Origin: Streptomyces ortus
GTDB lineage: Bacteria; Actinomycetota; Actinomycetes; Streptomycetales; Streptomycetaceae
Reading direction: 5' to 3'
Length of the DNA stretch: 64,000 nucleotides
Assembly (NCBI RefSeq): GCF_026341275.1
Contig: NZ_JAIFZO010000001.1
Coordinates: 201,910 to 265,909, forward strand
A program made the position numbers and the translations under genes. Below the pieces are notes generated by a model. That model had not been told where the DNA came from. It worked only from the letters and a program-made list of their open reading frames with translations, and did no database searches. Below are positions 7,544-18,827 of this stretch, in pieces. How positions within the stretch are numbered: the stretch's first letter is position 1; the number at the start of each line of letters is the position of its first letter.

Positions 7544-9340
7544 ATGAGAAGACGGATCATCATGTCCATGCTCGCCGGAGTGACCCTCGTGGCGAGCACC
7601 CTCCTCGGCGCGAACCCGGCCCAGGCCGCCGGGCTCGCCGCCCCGCCGGCCGCCCAGCCCGCATCCCCGCCCGCCGAGTTCGGCACCGACTGGCACGACC
7701 CGCTGACCGCCGCCCCGCCCGTCGCCAGGCCCGCCGGTGCGTCGTGCGAAGTGACGGTCGCCGAGGCGCAGTTCCGCGACTTCACGCCGTACAAGGGCAC
7801 GTACACGCCCCCGCGCGGTTGTGGTGACCGCTGGAGCAAGGTCGTGCTGCGCCTCGACGGCAAGGTCAAGGGGCGGCAGTACGACCGGCTCGGGTATCTG
7901 CACGTCGGCGGTGTCGAGGTCTTCCGTACGTCCACTCCGCAGCCCTCGCCCGACGGCATCGCGTGGTCGGTGGAGAAGGATGTCACGCGCTACAGCGACA
8001 CGTTCCGCGCCGCTCACGACGTCGAGATGCTGATCGGGAACGTCGTCGACGACACCTACACGGGCGTCATCGACGTCAAGGTGACACTGACCTTCTACCC
8101 GGCGAACCCGGCGAACCCTGCGGACCAGGCGAACCCGGCGAACTCGGCGGATCCGGCGCGCTCGACCGAGGTGGCCGGGAAGCGGGCCGCCGCCAAGGCC
8201 CCCGCGGCCCCCGACCGCGTCCTCACCCTCCAGGACGGCACCCTCACCACACCCCGCAACAGCGAACGCATCGTCGCCGAGGTGTACGCCACGGGATCCG
8301 GCGGCGGCTGCGAGGAGTACTGGTATCTGACGGTGCCCGATGCCGCTCCCTACTCCTGCAAGGCCGGTGACGGCCCCTACCGCGAGGTGCGGATAGAGGT
8401 CGACGGCAAACTGGCCGGCATCGCCGCGCCGTTCCCCACCGTATGGACCGGAGGCTGGTCCAACCCCTTCCTCTGGTACGTGATCCCGGGCCCCCGCGCC
8501 TTCGACATCAAGCCCGTCGAGTACGACCTGACCCCGTTCGCGGGGCTGCTCAACGACGGCCGCCCGCACCGGATCGACGTCTCCGTAGTGGGCGTTCCCG
8601 AGGGGCAGAGCGGCTGGAGCACCCCGGTGAACGTCCTCGTGTGGCAGGACGCGAAGAGCAAGCGCGTCACCGGAGAGCTCACCGCCCACAGGAGCGGCGA
8701 CCTCACGAACTCCGCCACGTACACGCCCGGTTCCGAGCACCGGCTCGACACGGACGCCGGGCACCGGCTGACCGTGTCCGGGTACGTCGACACCTCGCAC
8801 GGCCGGGTCGTCACCACGATCGACCGTGAGCTGGCCGCTTCCTCCGTGCACCGCTGGACCGACGGAGAGACCACGGACGTGCTCGACGGGACCTGGACCG
8901 ACGACGAGAAGGTCACCGTGGACGGGCGCGGGCCCGCCGTGACGACCCGTACGGAGCGCACGTACACCATGGACGGCGCCACGACGCTCGGCTCGGGCGA
9001 CCGGCTGCGGACCGTCCTCTCCCTGGGGGACCGGGCGTCCGTCGTGGAGACCCGCGGCGGGCGGCGCACCGCGTGGTCCCGGCTCGACGACAGCTACACG
9101 GGCGACGCGACCTACACCGCCAACGTGCCGCGCGACCAGCGGCACGCCGTCGCCACGACGAGCGAGCGCTACCGGCTGTACGGCTCGGCGGGGTGCTACG
9201 ACCGGCGCCTGACGACCGTCCAGGGCACCCTCGTCACGCCCACAGCTTCCATGGCCCCCGCAGCCTCCCCCGCCCTCACCCCTCCTGCGGCTTCGGTGAG
9301 TCCATGCCCGGCCGTTCCTTCCTCCACAGCCCGCGGGTGA
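7544..9340 (+). CDS. Secreted PNGase A-type peptide N-glycoamidase
   Basis: A 598-residue exported protein related to peptide-N4-(N-acetyl-beta-glucosaminyl)asparagine amidase A, which removes N-linked glycans from glycoproteins. A Sec signal peptide ([10 protein letters not shown]...NPAQA) ends near residue 28. The core has family patterns such as [38 protein letters not shown] and [20 protein letters not shown] linker of [18 protein letters not shown] repeats lies near residue 190. The ATG at 7544 begins the signal peptide; the one at 7562 is an alternative. The last 65 bp overlap the convergent GH109 gene, where the protein is only an Ala/Pro-rich tail. Extracellular glycoprotein degradation is inferred. 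Confidence 0.82.
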   Translation: MRRRIIMSMLAGVTLVASTLLGANPAQAAGLAAPPAAQPASPPAEFGTDWHDPLTAAPPVARPAGASCEVTVAEAQFRDFTPYKGTYTPPRGCGDRWSKVVLRLDGKVKGRQYDRLGYLHVGGVEVFRTSTPQPSPDGIAWSVEKDVTRYSDTFRAAHDVEMLIGNVVDDTYTGVIDVKVTLTFYPANPANPADQANPANSADPARSTEVAGKRAAAKAPAAPDRVLTLQDGTLTTPRNSERIVAEVYATGSGGGCEEYWYLTVPDAAPYSCKAGDGPYREVRIEVDGKLAGIAAPFPTVWTGGWSNPFLWYVIPGPRAFDIKPVEYDLTPFAGLLNDGRPHRIDVSVVGVPEGQSGWSTPVNVLVWQDAKSKRVTGELTAHRSGDLTNSATYTPGSEHRLDTDAGHRLTVSGYVDTSHGRVVTTIDRELAASSVHRWTDGETTDVLDGTWTDDEKVTVDGRGPAVTTRTERTYTMDGATTLGSGDRLRTVLSLGDRASVVETRGGRRTAWSRLDDSYTGDATYTANVPRDQRHAVATTSERYRLYGSAGCYDRRLTTVQGTLVTPTASMAPAASPALTPPAASVSPCPAVPSSTARG

Positions 9341-10742
9341 AGTCCGGGATCGCCTGCGGTGCCCCGTGCGCCTTGATCGAGGCGTGGCTCAGCGGCACCG
9401 GCGCGGTCCAGGTGGCGGCGTCGTAGACGTCGAAGTCCGGTACCAGGCCGAGGCGGATGGACTGCATCAGCCGGAACAGCATGATGTAGTCCATCCCGCC
9501 ATGACCGCCGGGCGGGTCGGAGTGCTCCTTCCACAGCCAGTGGTCCCACTCCGCGTACGCCGAGAAGTCGCCCCAGGCGTCGTCCGTGTGGTCCGGCTCG
9601 ATGTAGATCCGCTCCGGGTAGTCCTCGAAGACTCCCTTCGTACCGCCGAGGCTGTTGATCCGCGAGTACGGATGGGGCGTCGACACATCGTGTTCGAGCC
9701 GGATCACCCGCCCCTTGGCGGTCTGTACGAGACTGATGGTCCGGTCGCTCTCGATGTACGTCTCCTTCCAGCTCGGGTCGCCGGGCGGCATGTGTTCCGC
9801 GCGGTACTCGGCGAGGCCGAGCGAGGGTGTGCCGAAGCTGGAGATGTGGGTGACGCGGTCGCCGCGGTTGACGTCCATGTAGTTGGCGACCGGACCGAAG
9901 CCGTGGTTCGGGTAGAGGTCGCCGCGCAGCCGGGTGTGCCACAGCCGCCGCCAGGGGCCTTCGTAGTAGTCGGGGTCGAACATCAGGCCGCGCAGATCGT
10001 GGTTGTAGGCCCCGGCGCCGTGCAGCAGCCGGCCGAACTTCCCCGCGTGCGCCATGCGCAGGACCCGCATCTCGTTGCGGCCGTAGCAGCAGTTCTCCAG
10101 CTGCATGCAGTGTCTGCGGGTGCTTTCGGAGAGGTCGACCAGTTCCCACAGCTGGTCGAGCCGCATCGCGATCGGACACTCCACACCGACGTGCTTGCCG
10201 TTGAGCAGCGCCGTGCGCGCCATCTCGAAGTGCAGGTCCCAGGGCGTCGCCACGTACACGAAGTCGAGATCGCCGCGGGCGCAGAGAGCGGCGAAGTCGT
10301 GCTCGCCCTTGGTGTACGTCGCCGGGGCGGGCTGTCCCGCGGCCACCACCTTGGCCGCGGCTGCCGCGGTCTTGTCCTTGACCGGATCGCACAGCGCGAC
10401 GACACGGACGCCGTCGAGGGCCAGGAACAGATCGATCATGCCGCCGCCGCGGTTGCCGAGTCCGATGATCCCGACCCGCACGGTGCCGCGTCTCTCGAAC
10501 GGCACGCCGATCATGGTCCGGCCCCGCGCGGCCGGGCCGGTGTCCACGGGAGCGTCCACCGGCGCCTGGGGTTCGGCGGCGCGGGCCGTTCCCCCGTCGG
10601 CGAACACACCGAGCCCCAGGCCCAGGCCCAGTCCCGTTCCGGTGACGCCCGCCGTGCGCAGTACCGAGCGCCGGGAGTGGCCCTCGGGGTTATCGGGGTT
10701 CTCGGTGGCTTCGGGTTCCGGTGTCGCGTTCTCGTCGTGCAT
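9276..10742 (-). CDS. Tat-exported Gfo/Idh/MocA-type glycosidase, GH109-like
   Basis: A 488-residue protein with a twin-arginine signal ([14 protein letters not shown]) and hydrophobic stretch to about residue 55. A Rossmann domain follows with [15 protein letters not shown] binding NAD. The C-terminal half carries [20 protein letters not shown], in which the Tyr and His of the GH109 catalytic YPxH motif are kept. GH109 enzymes cleave alpha-N-acetylgalactosamine by an NAD-dependent redox mechanism, so folding with cofactor before Tat export makes sense. It converges on and overlaps the PNGase gene, suggesting a glycan-harvesting pair. A plain Gfo/Idh/MocA dehydrogenase is the alternative. Confidence 0.82.
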   Translation of the reverse strand: MHDENATPEPEATENPDNPEGHSRRSVLRTAGVTGTGLGLGLGLGVFADGGTARAAEPQAPVDAPVDTGPAARGRTMIGVPFERRGTVRVGIIGLGNRGGGMIDLFLALDGVRVVALCDPVKDKTAAAAAKVVAAGQPAPATYTKGEHDFAALCARGDLDFVYVATPWDLHFEMARTALLNGKHVGVECPIAMRLDQLWELVDLSESTRRHCMQLENCCYGRNEMRVLRMAHAGKFGRLLHGAGAYNHDLRGLMFDPDYYEGPWRRLWHTRLRGDLYPNHGFGPVANYMDVNRGDRVTHISSFGTPSLGLAEYRAEHMPPGDPSWKETYIESDRTISLVQTAKGRVIRLEHDVSTPHPYSRINSLGGTKGVFEDYPERIYIEPDHTDDAWGDFSAYAEWDHWLWKEHSDPPGGHGGMDYIMLFRLMQSIRLGLVPDFDVYDAATWTAPVPLSHASIKAHGAPQAIPDFTRGLWRKERPGMDSPKPQEG

Positions 10743-10897
10743 CGGACCTCCTCGGTGGGGGGAGCGCGGGTTCGCCGCGCTGTCACCCTCCTAGGAGGCG
10801 GACCGGTGAGACAAGGGGCGGAAGTGGCCAGGGAGTTGGACTTCCGGCACCGGACCTTTGGACTTCCGTTCGGACTTCCGTGCCCGTCCGGACCCCG

Positions 10898-11416
10898 TCA
10901 GCAGTCGCGCCCCGCCCCTCGGGCGGCGGTCTCGGTATCGGCACCTTCGGCCGGGGCGGAATCGCCGTCCGGGGCGCTGGCACCGTCGACCAGCGTGTCC
11001 AGCAGCCCGCCCAGCACCGCGCGCTGCTCGTCGGTGAGGGGCGCCAGGATGTCCTCGGCGGCTGCCCGGCGTGCGCCGTGCAGTTCCCGCAGCACCCGCC
11101 CGCCGTCCTCCGTGAGCTCGATGCGGATGACCCGGCGGTTGGTGGGGTCCGGTACGCGCCGTACCTTGCCGCTCGCCTCCAGGCCGTCCACCACGGTGGT
11201 CACGGCCCGCGGCACCACCTCGAGCCGCTCGGCCAGATCGGCCATGCGCGGCGGTGAGCCGTAGTGCGCGAGGGTGCGCAGCAGCCGGGACTGGGCCGGC
11301 GTGACCCCGAGCCCCCGCGTCTGCAGATGGCGCTTCTGGATGCGGTGCACGCGGCGGGTCAACCGCAGCAGCTGCTCGGCGAGCAGGCCGTCGGTGTCGG
11401 CGTCGGGGGTGTCCAT
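10898..11416 (-). CDS. MarR family transcriptional regulator
   Basis: A 172-residue winged-helix regulator. The MarR core runs from about residue 12 to 145, with the helix-turn-helix PPRMADLAERLEVVPRAVTT and the wing VRRVPDPTNRRVIRIELTEDG (cited in part). The C-terminus is an Ala/Asp-rich tail. The ATG at 11416 diverges from the ABC exporter gene. The gap contains a strong inverted repeat, so the protein probably represses the exporter and itself until a small ligand binds. This arrangement is standard for multidrug export control. Confidence 0.9.
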   Translation of the reverse strand: MDTPDADTDGLLAEQLLRLTRRVHRIQKRHLQTRGLGVTPAQSRLLRTLAHYGSPPRMADLAERLEVVPRAVTTVVDGLEASGKVRRVPDPTNRRVIRIELTEDGGRVLRELHGARRAAAEDILAPLTDEQRAVLGGLLDTLVDGASAPDGDSAPAEGADTETAARGAGRDC

Positions 11417-11434
11417 GCGGGGAACAATATCAGG

Positions 11435-11466
11435 ACCTAGTTCATTGTGAGGATAGGTAACAATGA
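11435..11466. promoter_or_regulatory. Likely MarR operator (two interleaved inverted repeats)
   Basis: TCATTGT at 11442-11448 is matched by ACAATGA at 11460-11466. A second pair, ACCTA at 11435-11439 and TAGGT at 11454-11458, is interleaved with it. The first pair has centres 18 bp apart, a spacing usual for winged-helix dimers. The region covers the divergent start points of the MarR gene and the ABC exporter. Confidence 0.65.
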
Positions 11467-11511
11467 GCTATGCTCCGTCAACCTTCTTCTTCTCACATCC
11501 GTAGGAGCCCA

Positions 11512-13311
11512 TTGCCCCGCGACGACATCAATTGGACGCCGCCACCCGTCGAGGCAGGACAGCCCCGGCAGGTGCGCCGCATCCTCGCACTCTTCCGACC
11601 CTACCGAGGCCGGCTGGCCGTCGTCGGCCTGCTGGTCGGCGCCGCTTCCCTGGTCTCGGTCGCCACACCGTTCCTGCTCAAGGAGATCCTCGACACCGCG
11701 ATCCCGCAGGGCCGCACGGGCCTGCTGAGCCTGCTCGCACTGGGCATGATCCTCAGCGCCGTACTCGGCGGTGTCTTCGGTGTCCTGCAGACCCTGATCT
11801 CCACCACGGTCGGCCAGCGCGTCATGCACGACCTGCGCACGGCCGTCTACGACCGGCTGCAGCGCATGTCGCTCGCCTTCTTCACCAGGACGCGTACCGG
11901 CGAGGTCCAGTCGCGCATCGCCAACGACATCGGCGGGATGCAGGCGACGGTCACCTCGACCGCCACCTCGCTGGTCTCCAACCTCACCAGCGTCGTCGCC
12001 ACGATCGTCGCGATGGTCGCCCTCGACTGGCGGCTGACCGTCGTCTCGCTGCTCCTGCTGCCGGTGTTCGTGTGGATCAGCCGTCGCGTCGGAAACGAAC
12101 GCAAGAAGATCACCACCCAGCGCCAGAAGCAGATGGCGGTCATGGCCGCCACGGTCACCGAGTCGCTCTCCGTGAGCGGCATCGTGCTCGGCCGCACGAT
12201 GGGCCGCTCCGACTCCCTCACCCGCTCCTTCGCGGAGGAGTCCGAGAGCCTCGTCGACCTGGAGGTCCGGTCCAACATGGCCGGGCGCTGGCGGATGGCC
12301 GTCATCGGCATCGTCATGTCCGCCATGCCGGCCGTCATCTACTGGGCCGCGGGAATGGCCCTCCAGCTCGGCGGCCCCGCGGTCTCCATCGGCACCCTGG
12401 TGGCGTTCGTCTCGCTCCAGCAGGGGCTGTTCCGCCCGGCCGTCAGCCTGCTGTCCACCGGCGTCCAGATCCAGGCCTCGCTCGCCCTGTTCCAGCGCAT
12501 CTTCGAGTACCTGGACCTGCCCATCGACATCACCGAGCCCGAGCGTCCGGTCCACCTCGACCGGGTCAAGGGCGAAGTGCGCTTCGAGGGCGTCGAATTC
12601 CGGTACGACGACAAGAGCGGCCCGATCCTCGACGGCATCGACGTCACCGTCCCCGCGGGCAGCAGCCTCGCCGTCGTCGGCCGGACCGGCGCCGGAAAAT
12701 CCACGCTCAGCCACCTCGTCCCGCGGCTGTACGACGTCACGGGCGGCCGTGTCACCCTCGACGGCGTGGACGTGCGCGACCTCGACTTCGACACCCTCGC
12801 GCGCGGCATCGGCGTCGTCTCCCAGGAGACGTACCTCTTCCACGCGACGGTCGCCGACAACCTGCGGTTCGCCAAACCGGACGCCACCGACGAGGAGCTG
12901 AGGGCCGCCGCGAAGGCCGCGCAGATCGACGATCACATCATGTCCCTGCCCGACGGGTACGACACGGTGGTGGGGGAGCGCGGACACCGGTTCTCCGGCG
13001 GTGAGAAGCAGCGCCTCGCCATCGCCCGCACCGTCCTCCGGGACCCGCCGGTCCTGATCCTCGACGAGGCGACCAGCGCCCTGGACACCCGCACGGAACG
13101 AGCCGTGCAGGAGGCCATCGACACGCTGTCGGCCAACCGGACGACCATCACCATCGCGCACCGGCTGTCCACCGTCAGGGGCGCCGACCAGATCGTGGTC
13201 CTCGACGGCGGGCGCACCGCGGAACGGGGCACGCACGAGGAACTGTTGGAGCGCGACGGGCAGTACGCCGCCCTGGTCCGCAGGGACGCCCAACTGGAGC
13301 CAACAAGATGA
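11512..13311 (+). CDS. ABC exporter, fused membrane and ATPase domains
   Basis: A half-transporter of about 599 residues. The N-terminal six-helix export domain spans about residues 25-310, and the ATPase domain follows. The ATPase has Walker A GRTGAGKST, signature FSGGEKQRLAIAR, Walker B VLILDEATSALD and the switch His in TIAHRLST. It probably works as a homodimer exporting a drug or lipid-like compound. I prefer the TTG at 11512 (LPRDDINWTPPP) because AGGAG precedes it and the first 14 residues from the ATG at 11470 look unlike a transporter N-terminus. The ATG would need leaderless translation. It is divergent from and likely repressed by the MarR protein. Confidence 0.9.
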   Translation: MPRDDINWTPPPVEAGQPRQVRRILALFRPYRGRLAVVGLLVGAASLVSVATPFLLKEILDTAIPQGRTGLLSLLALGMILSAVLGGVFGVLQTLISTTVGQRVMHDLRTAVYDRLQRMSLAFFTRTRTGEVQSRIANDIGGMQATVTSTATSLVSNLTSVVATIVAMVALDWRLTVVSLLLLPVFVWISRRVGNERKKITTQRQKQMAVMAATVTESLSVSGIVLGRTMGRSDSLTRSFAEESESLVDLEVRSNMAGRWRMAVIGIVMSAMPAVIYWAAGMALQLGGPAVSIGTLVAFVSLQQGLFRPAVSLLSTGVQIQASLALFQRIFEYLDLPIDITEPERPVHLDRVKGEVRFEGVEFRYDDKSGPILDGIDVTVPAGSSLAVVGRTGAGKSTLSHLVPRLYDVTGGRVTLDGVDVRDLDFDTLARGIGVVSQETYLFHATVADNLRFAKPDATDEELRAAAKAAQIDDHIMSLPDGYDTVVGERGHRFSGGEKQRLAIARTVLRDPPVLILDEATSALDTRTERAVQEAIDTLSANRTTITIAHRLSTVRGADQIVVLDGGRTAERGTHEELLERDGQYAALVRRDAQLEPTR

Positions 13312-13354
13312 AGATATGTCGAGTTTAGGACGATATGCAGGTTAACGTGCCCGC

Positions 13355-14203
13355 ATGCAGAACTACACTCCGCCCACTCCGCCCCGGAGAACGATCCGAC
13401 TGACGCGTCGGGGCCGGACCGCCCTCATCGTGACCGGCGCCGTCGTGGCGGCAGCCGCCGTGGCGGTGCCGCTGCTGAGCACGGACGACAAGAAGGAGCC
13501 CCAGGCCCTGGTGATCCCGGAGGGCTGGCGCACCGGCCAGGTCTACGCGGCCATGGACAAGGCCCTCGCCCTGCCCGCGGGCTCCAGCAAGAAGTCCCTG
13601 GACAAGGCCCGCCTCAAGCTGCCGAACGACGCGAGCGGCAACCCCGAGGGCTTCCTCTTCCCGGCGACCTACCCCATCGACAAGAAGTCGACCCCGGTCT
13701 CCCTGCTCTCGTACATGGTCGACACGGCGAACAAGAAGTTCGGCGGCGGTACGGTCACGGCCGGGGCCGAGCGCAACGCGATGAACGTCTACCAGACCGT
13801 CACCGTGGCGAGCATCGTGCAGGCGGAGGCGGCCACCAAGGCGGACATGGGCAGGGTGGCCCGGGTGATCTACAACCGGCTCGACCGGGGCATGCCGCTG
13901 CAGATGGACTCCACCATCAACTACGCGCTCAACCGCAGCACCCTGCGGACCAGCGAGAACGACACCCGGCTGGAAAGCCCGTACAACACGTACGCGCGGA
14001 TGGGGCTGCCGCCGACGCCGATCGCGAATCCCGGCGAGGAGGCCATGCGTGCCGCGGTCGCGCCGCCCCAGGGCGACTGGCTGTACTTCGTGACGGTCAA
14101 GCGGGGCGACACGCGCTTCACGGCCGACTACGAGGAGCACAAGAGGAACGTCGCCGAGTTCAACCGCGCGCACAAGGGCGCCTCGGCGTCCTCATCGGGC
14201 TGA
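13355..14203 (+). CDS. MltG/YceG-like endolytic transglycosylase
   Basis: A 282-residue membrane-anchored protein. A basic N-terminus precedes one transmembrane helix (about residues 25-45), then a YceG domain. The catalytic Glu of the family lies in ASIVQAEAAT and is E158 here. The motifs VARVIYNRLDRGMPLQMDST and YNTYARMGLPPTPIANPG are diagnostic. MltG cuts nascent glycan strands to set peptidoglycan chain length. This copy is shorter than the main Streptomyces mltG (usually over 400 residues with a long cytoplasmic region) and is not next to ruvX or aroE, so it is probably a paralogue. Confidence 0.85.
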   Translation: MQNYTPPTPPRRTIRLTRRGRTALIVTGAVVAAAAVAVPLLSTDDKKEPQALVIPEGWRTGQVYAAMDKALALPAGSSKKSLDKARLKLPNDASGNPEGFLFPATYPIDKKSTPVSLLSYMVDTANKKFGGGTVTAGAERNAMNVYQTVTVASIVQAEAATKADMGRVARVIYNRLDRGMPLQMDSTINYALNRSTLRTSENDTRLESPYNTYARMGLPPTPIANPGEEAMRAAVAPPQGDWLYFVTVKRGDTRFTADYEEHKRNVAEFNRAHKGASASSSG

Positions 14204-14245
14204 GCCGGGCCGCGACCACGGCACGGCAGACGCTGCCGGGGCCCG

Positions 14246-14300
14246 CCGCGCCCCTCCGGGGGCGCGGAAGACCGGTACGGGAGACGAGATCGCTCTCGTC
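14246..14300. terminator. Two hairpins between convergent genes
   Basis: CCGCGCCCC and GGGGCGCGG pair around a TCCG loop at 14246-14267. GACGAGA and TCTCGTC pair around TCGC at 14283-14300. They lie between the stop of the MltG-like gene and that of the leftward flavin monooxygenase, so they probably terminate both. No T-run is present, as is common in Streptomyces. Confidence 0.6.
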
Positions 14301-14340
14301 GTCGCACGGGCGCGGCCGTCCCGTGCACGCGTCCCGCGCG

Positions 14341-15498
14341 TCAGCCGGCTGTTTCCACCGTGACGGGACCGGCCGGAGCGTCCGACAGCAGCCGCCTGAT
14401 GTCCCGTACCGCCGCCCGCCCGGCGCGGTTGGCGCCGATGGTGCTCGCCGACGGCCCGTACCCGACCAGATGGATCCGCGGATCGGCGGCCACCCGGGTT
14501 CCTTCGATGCGGATGCCCCCGCCGGGCTCGCGCAGCCGCAGCGGGGCCAGATGATCGACCGCCGCGCGGAAGCCGGTCGCCCACAGGATGACGTCCGTGG
14601 CCACGCGACGCCCGTCGTCCCACTCCACGCCGTCCGGAGTGATCCGGTCGAACATTGGCAGCCGGACCAGGACCCCGTCCGCGAGACCCTGCCGGATCGC
14701 GTCGTTGAGCGGCAGCCCGGTCACCGACACGACACTCCTCGGCGGCAGCCCCTGACGGACCCGCTCCTCCACGAGGGCGACCGCCTCCCGGCCCACGTCC
14801 TCGCTGAACGGCCCCTCCCGGAAGACCGGCGGTCGCCGCGTCACCCAGGTGGTTCCGGCCGCGTACGGGGCGATCTCCAGCAGGTGCTGCGTACCGGACG
14901 CGCCCCCGCCCACGACGACCACGCGCTGCCCGGCGAAGTCCCGCGGGCCGGCGTACTGGGCGGTGTGCAACTGCCGGCCCCGGAAGGTCTCCTGACCGGG
15001 ATAGCGCGGCCAGAACGGCCGGTCCCACGTGCCCGTCGCGTTGATCAGCGCCCGCGTGGACCACGTACCGTCCGACGTCTCCACGAGGAGCCGGCCCGCG
15101 TCGCCCTCGCGTACGGCCTTCACGTCGACGGGCCGGCGTACGCGCAGGTCGAAGGCGTGCTCGTAGGCGTCGAAGTACTCGGTGACGACGTCGGAGGACG
15201 GCCGGTCGGGATCCGCGTCCGTCAGCTCCATGCCGGGCAGCGCGTGCATGCCGTGCACCTTGCCGTACGTCAGGGACGGCCACCTGAACTGCCAGGCGCC
15301 GCCCGGCCGCGGCGCGTGGTCCAGGACCACGAAGTCCCGCTCGGGCTCGAAGCCGGTGCGCCGCAGGTGGTAGGCGCTGGACAGACCGGCCTGGCCGGCG
15401 CCCACGACGACGACCTCGACTTCCCGTACCTGTTCCCGTGCCAGTTCCCGCGCCAGTTCCCGTGCCCGTTCCTGTACCTGCGCTCCGGTGTCGTTCAC
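14341..15498 (-). CDS. Flavin-dependent monooxygenase, CzcO/FMO-like
   Basis: A 385-residue FAD- and NAD(P)H-dependent oxidoreductase. The FAD motif VVVGAGQAGLSSAYHL is near residue 30, the second nucleotide motif VVVVGGGASGTQ near residue 190, and the NATGTWD/ILWATGFR elements are typical of flavin-containing monooxygenases and CzcO-type proteins. It probably hydroxylates or epoxidises a small organic substrate. The GTG start at 15498 yields a repetitive N-terminus (RARELARELARE), encoded by short tandem DNA repeats, so the true start may be further in. It stands alone between hairpins and the rightward yjbQ gene. Confidence 0.83.
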   Translation of the reverse strand: MNDTGAQVQERARELARELAREQVREVEVVVVGAGQAGLSSAYHLRRTGFEPERDFVVLDHAPRPGGAWQFRWPSLTYGKVHGMHALPGMELTDADPDRPSSDVVTEYFDAYEHAFDLRVRRPVDVKAVREGDAGRLLVETSDGTWSTRALINATGTWDRPFWPRYPGQETFRGRQLHTAQYAGPRDFAGQRVVVVGGGASGTQHLLEIAPYAAGTTWVTRRPPVFREGPFSEDVGREAVALVEERVRQGLPPRSVVSVTGLPLNDAIRQGLADGVLVRLPMFDRITPDGVEWDDGRRVATDVILWATGFRAAVDHLAPLRLREPGGGIRIEGTRVAADPRIHLVGYGPSASTIGANRAGRAAVRDIRRLLSDAPAGPVTVETAG

Positions 15499-15611
15499 GC
15501 TTCTACCAACTGTGCGGGCGGCGCGGATCTTCCCGGCCGGGCCGGAACCGCCGTGCCCCCAGCCGGGCCGTCGGCGGGTGTGGATCCCGGTGTACGGGTG
15601 AGGATGGGTGC

Positions 15612-16034
15612 ATGTCCGATGTCTTCACCACCCGTGTCCTGAACATCACCTCCGGATCCAGGGAGGCGGTCGTCGACCTCACCCGTGAGTGCGAGGCCTT
15701 CCTCCGTGAGGCGGCGGGCGGCCGTGACGGTCTGCTCAACGTCTTCGTGCCGCACGCGACTGCCGGCGTGGCCGTCCTGGAGACGGGGGCGGGCAGCGAC
15801 GAGGACCTGCTCGCGGCCCTGCACACCCTCCTCCCCGCGGACGACCGCTGGCAGCACCGCCACGGGAGCCCCGGGCACGGCCGCGACCATGTCCTTCCGG
15901 CGCTCGTCCCGCCGCACGCCACGCTGCCGGTACTCGCCGGGCGGCTGGAGCTCGGTACGTGGCAGTCGGTGTGCCTGGTCGACACCAACAGGGACAACCC
16001 CGACCGCACGGTCCGGCTGAGCTTCCTGGGCTGA
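15612..16034 (+). CDS. YjbQ family protein (UPF0047)
   Basis: A 140-residue protein covering the whole YjbQ/UPF0047 fold. The conserved NVFVPHATAGVAVLE, the His-rich WQHRHGSPGHGRDH (family: H...N..aHl) and the C-terminal LGTWQSVCLVDTNRDNP are present. Members have been reported to have weak thiamine-phosphate synthase activity, but the real role is unsettled. The ATG at 15612 follows GGGTGC with no strong ribosome site. The genomic context gives no further clue. Confidence 0.88.
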   Translation: MSDVFTTRVLNITSGSREAVVDLTRECEAFLREAAGGRDGLLNVFVPHATAGVAVLETGAGSDEDLLAALHTLLPADDRWQHRHGSPGHGRDHVLPALVPPHATLPVLAGRLELGTWQSVCLVDTNRDNPDRTVRLSFLG

Positions 16035-16233
16035 GTGGGGCCGGGGGAGCGAGGCCGCTCCGAGGCCCCTCGGGGCGGGCCCGGTGTCCCGGTCGCGTCG
16101 CGAGTGATGGGAGGCCGTCTCAGGAATGTCTCAGGCCTGTCATGGGGTGAGGGGTGTCGTCGGGGCATTCCGTGTTGTGGGTGACGGACCGCGCGACAGC
16201 CGCGGTCGCAGCACGGGGAAGGTCATCACCGAC

Positions 16234-16884
16234 ATGAAGAGCAAGCGCTTTGGAACGATCGCCGTATCCGCCGTCGCGGGGGCGCTTCTGCTGACCGCCT
16301 GCAACGGCGAGGACGCCGCGACCGGCACCGGCTCCGCCGCGAGCGCCGGGGCCGGCGGCGGGCACGCGTCGTCCGGCACGGAGCACGCCGGTGCGCGGGG
16401 CGTCGGCCAGTGGGAGAAGAACGAGGCGGACGCGGCCTTCTTCGGTTCGGTCCTCACCGGTGCCGACGAGGTCCCCGTCGAAGGCGGCCCCGCGGTGGGG
16501 GACAAGGACGGGCACGCGCTCGCCCTGATGCGGATCCAGGGCGACCGGGTGTCCTACGCGTTCACCTTCAGCGGGGTCGGGACGCCGACCCTGGGCCACC
16601 TCCACAAGGGGGTCAAGGGTGTCAACGGCGATGTGAAGATCCCCTTCTTCACGAAGAAGCTGGCGGACGGCAAGAAGTTCGTCTTCGGCACGGTCACCGT
16701 CGCCGACAAGGACCTGCTCAAGGGCATCAAGGCCAACCCCGGGAACTGGTACTTCAACATCCACACGGGTGAGTTCCCCGGTGGGGCCGTCCGCGGCCAG
16801 GCCTACAAGCTTCCCTCCGGTGTCGACGTACCCGACACCATGAACGAGGACACCCTCACCGCCGTCGTCAAGGACGTCGAGTAG
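16234..16884 (+). CDS. CHRD domain lipoprotein
   Basis: A 216-residue exported lipoprotein. The signal ends in the lipobox ALLLTAC near residue 25, followed by a Gly/Ala/Ser linker. The CHRD domain spans about residues 70-200, with FFGSVLTGADEVP at its start, TLGHLHKGVKGVNGDVKIPF, NWYFNIHTGEFPGGAVRGQ, and two His typical of the family. CHRD domains are named after chordin. Bacterial copies are extracellular beta-rich proteins of unknown role. The ATG at 16234 begins the signal. A 20-bp direct repeat follows the stop at about 16883-16922. Confidence 0.87.
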   Translation: MKSKRFGTIAVSAVAGALLLTACNGEDAATGTGSAASAGAGGGHASSGTEHAGARGVGQWEKNEADAAFFGSVLTGADEVPVEGGPAVGDKDGHALALMRIQGDRVSYAFTFSGVGTPTLGHLHKGVKGVNGDVKIPFFTKKLADGKKFVFGTVTVADKDLLKGIKANPGNWYFNIHTGEFPGGAVRGQAYKLPSGVDVPDTMNEDTLTAVVKDVE

Positions 16885-17103
16885 TCCGGAGACCGAAAGA
16901 GCAGTCCGGACACCGAGAGACGACGAGTGCGCGGGGCGGGGGCCCGGGATGCCGCGAGGCGCCCGGGCCCCCGCCGACCGGGCGCGGAGGACGCCGACAT
17001 CACGTCTCGTGCGGTGTGCGTCCCGTGGGGCCGGGCAGGGGAGAATGGGTCGGTACGCAACGGCCCCGATGGTCGACCTTGCTGAAGGCTTAAGGAGCGG
17101 GAC

Positions 17104-18738
<1,635 letters not shown>

Positions 18739-18744
<6 letters not shown>

Positions 18745-18810
18745 TCCCGGCTGACCACCTGACCCCGGCTGACCACCTGACCCGGGCTGACCACCTGACC
18801 CCGGCTCCGG
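18739..18810. repeat. 18-bp tandem repeat at pgm 3' end
   Basis: Nearly four copies of an 18-bp unit, ACCTGACCCCGGCTGACC, begin at 18739, 18757, 18775 and 18793 with single-base changes. The pgm stop TGA (18742-18744) is within the first unit, so repeat expansion could begin in the last codons. Confidence 0.85.
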
Positions 18811-18827
18811 CCGCGTGGGTGTCGCGC

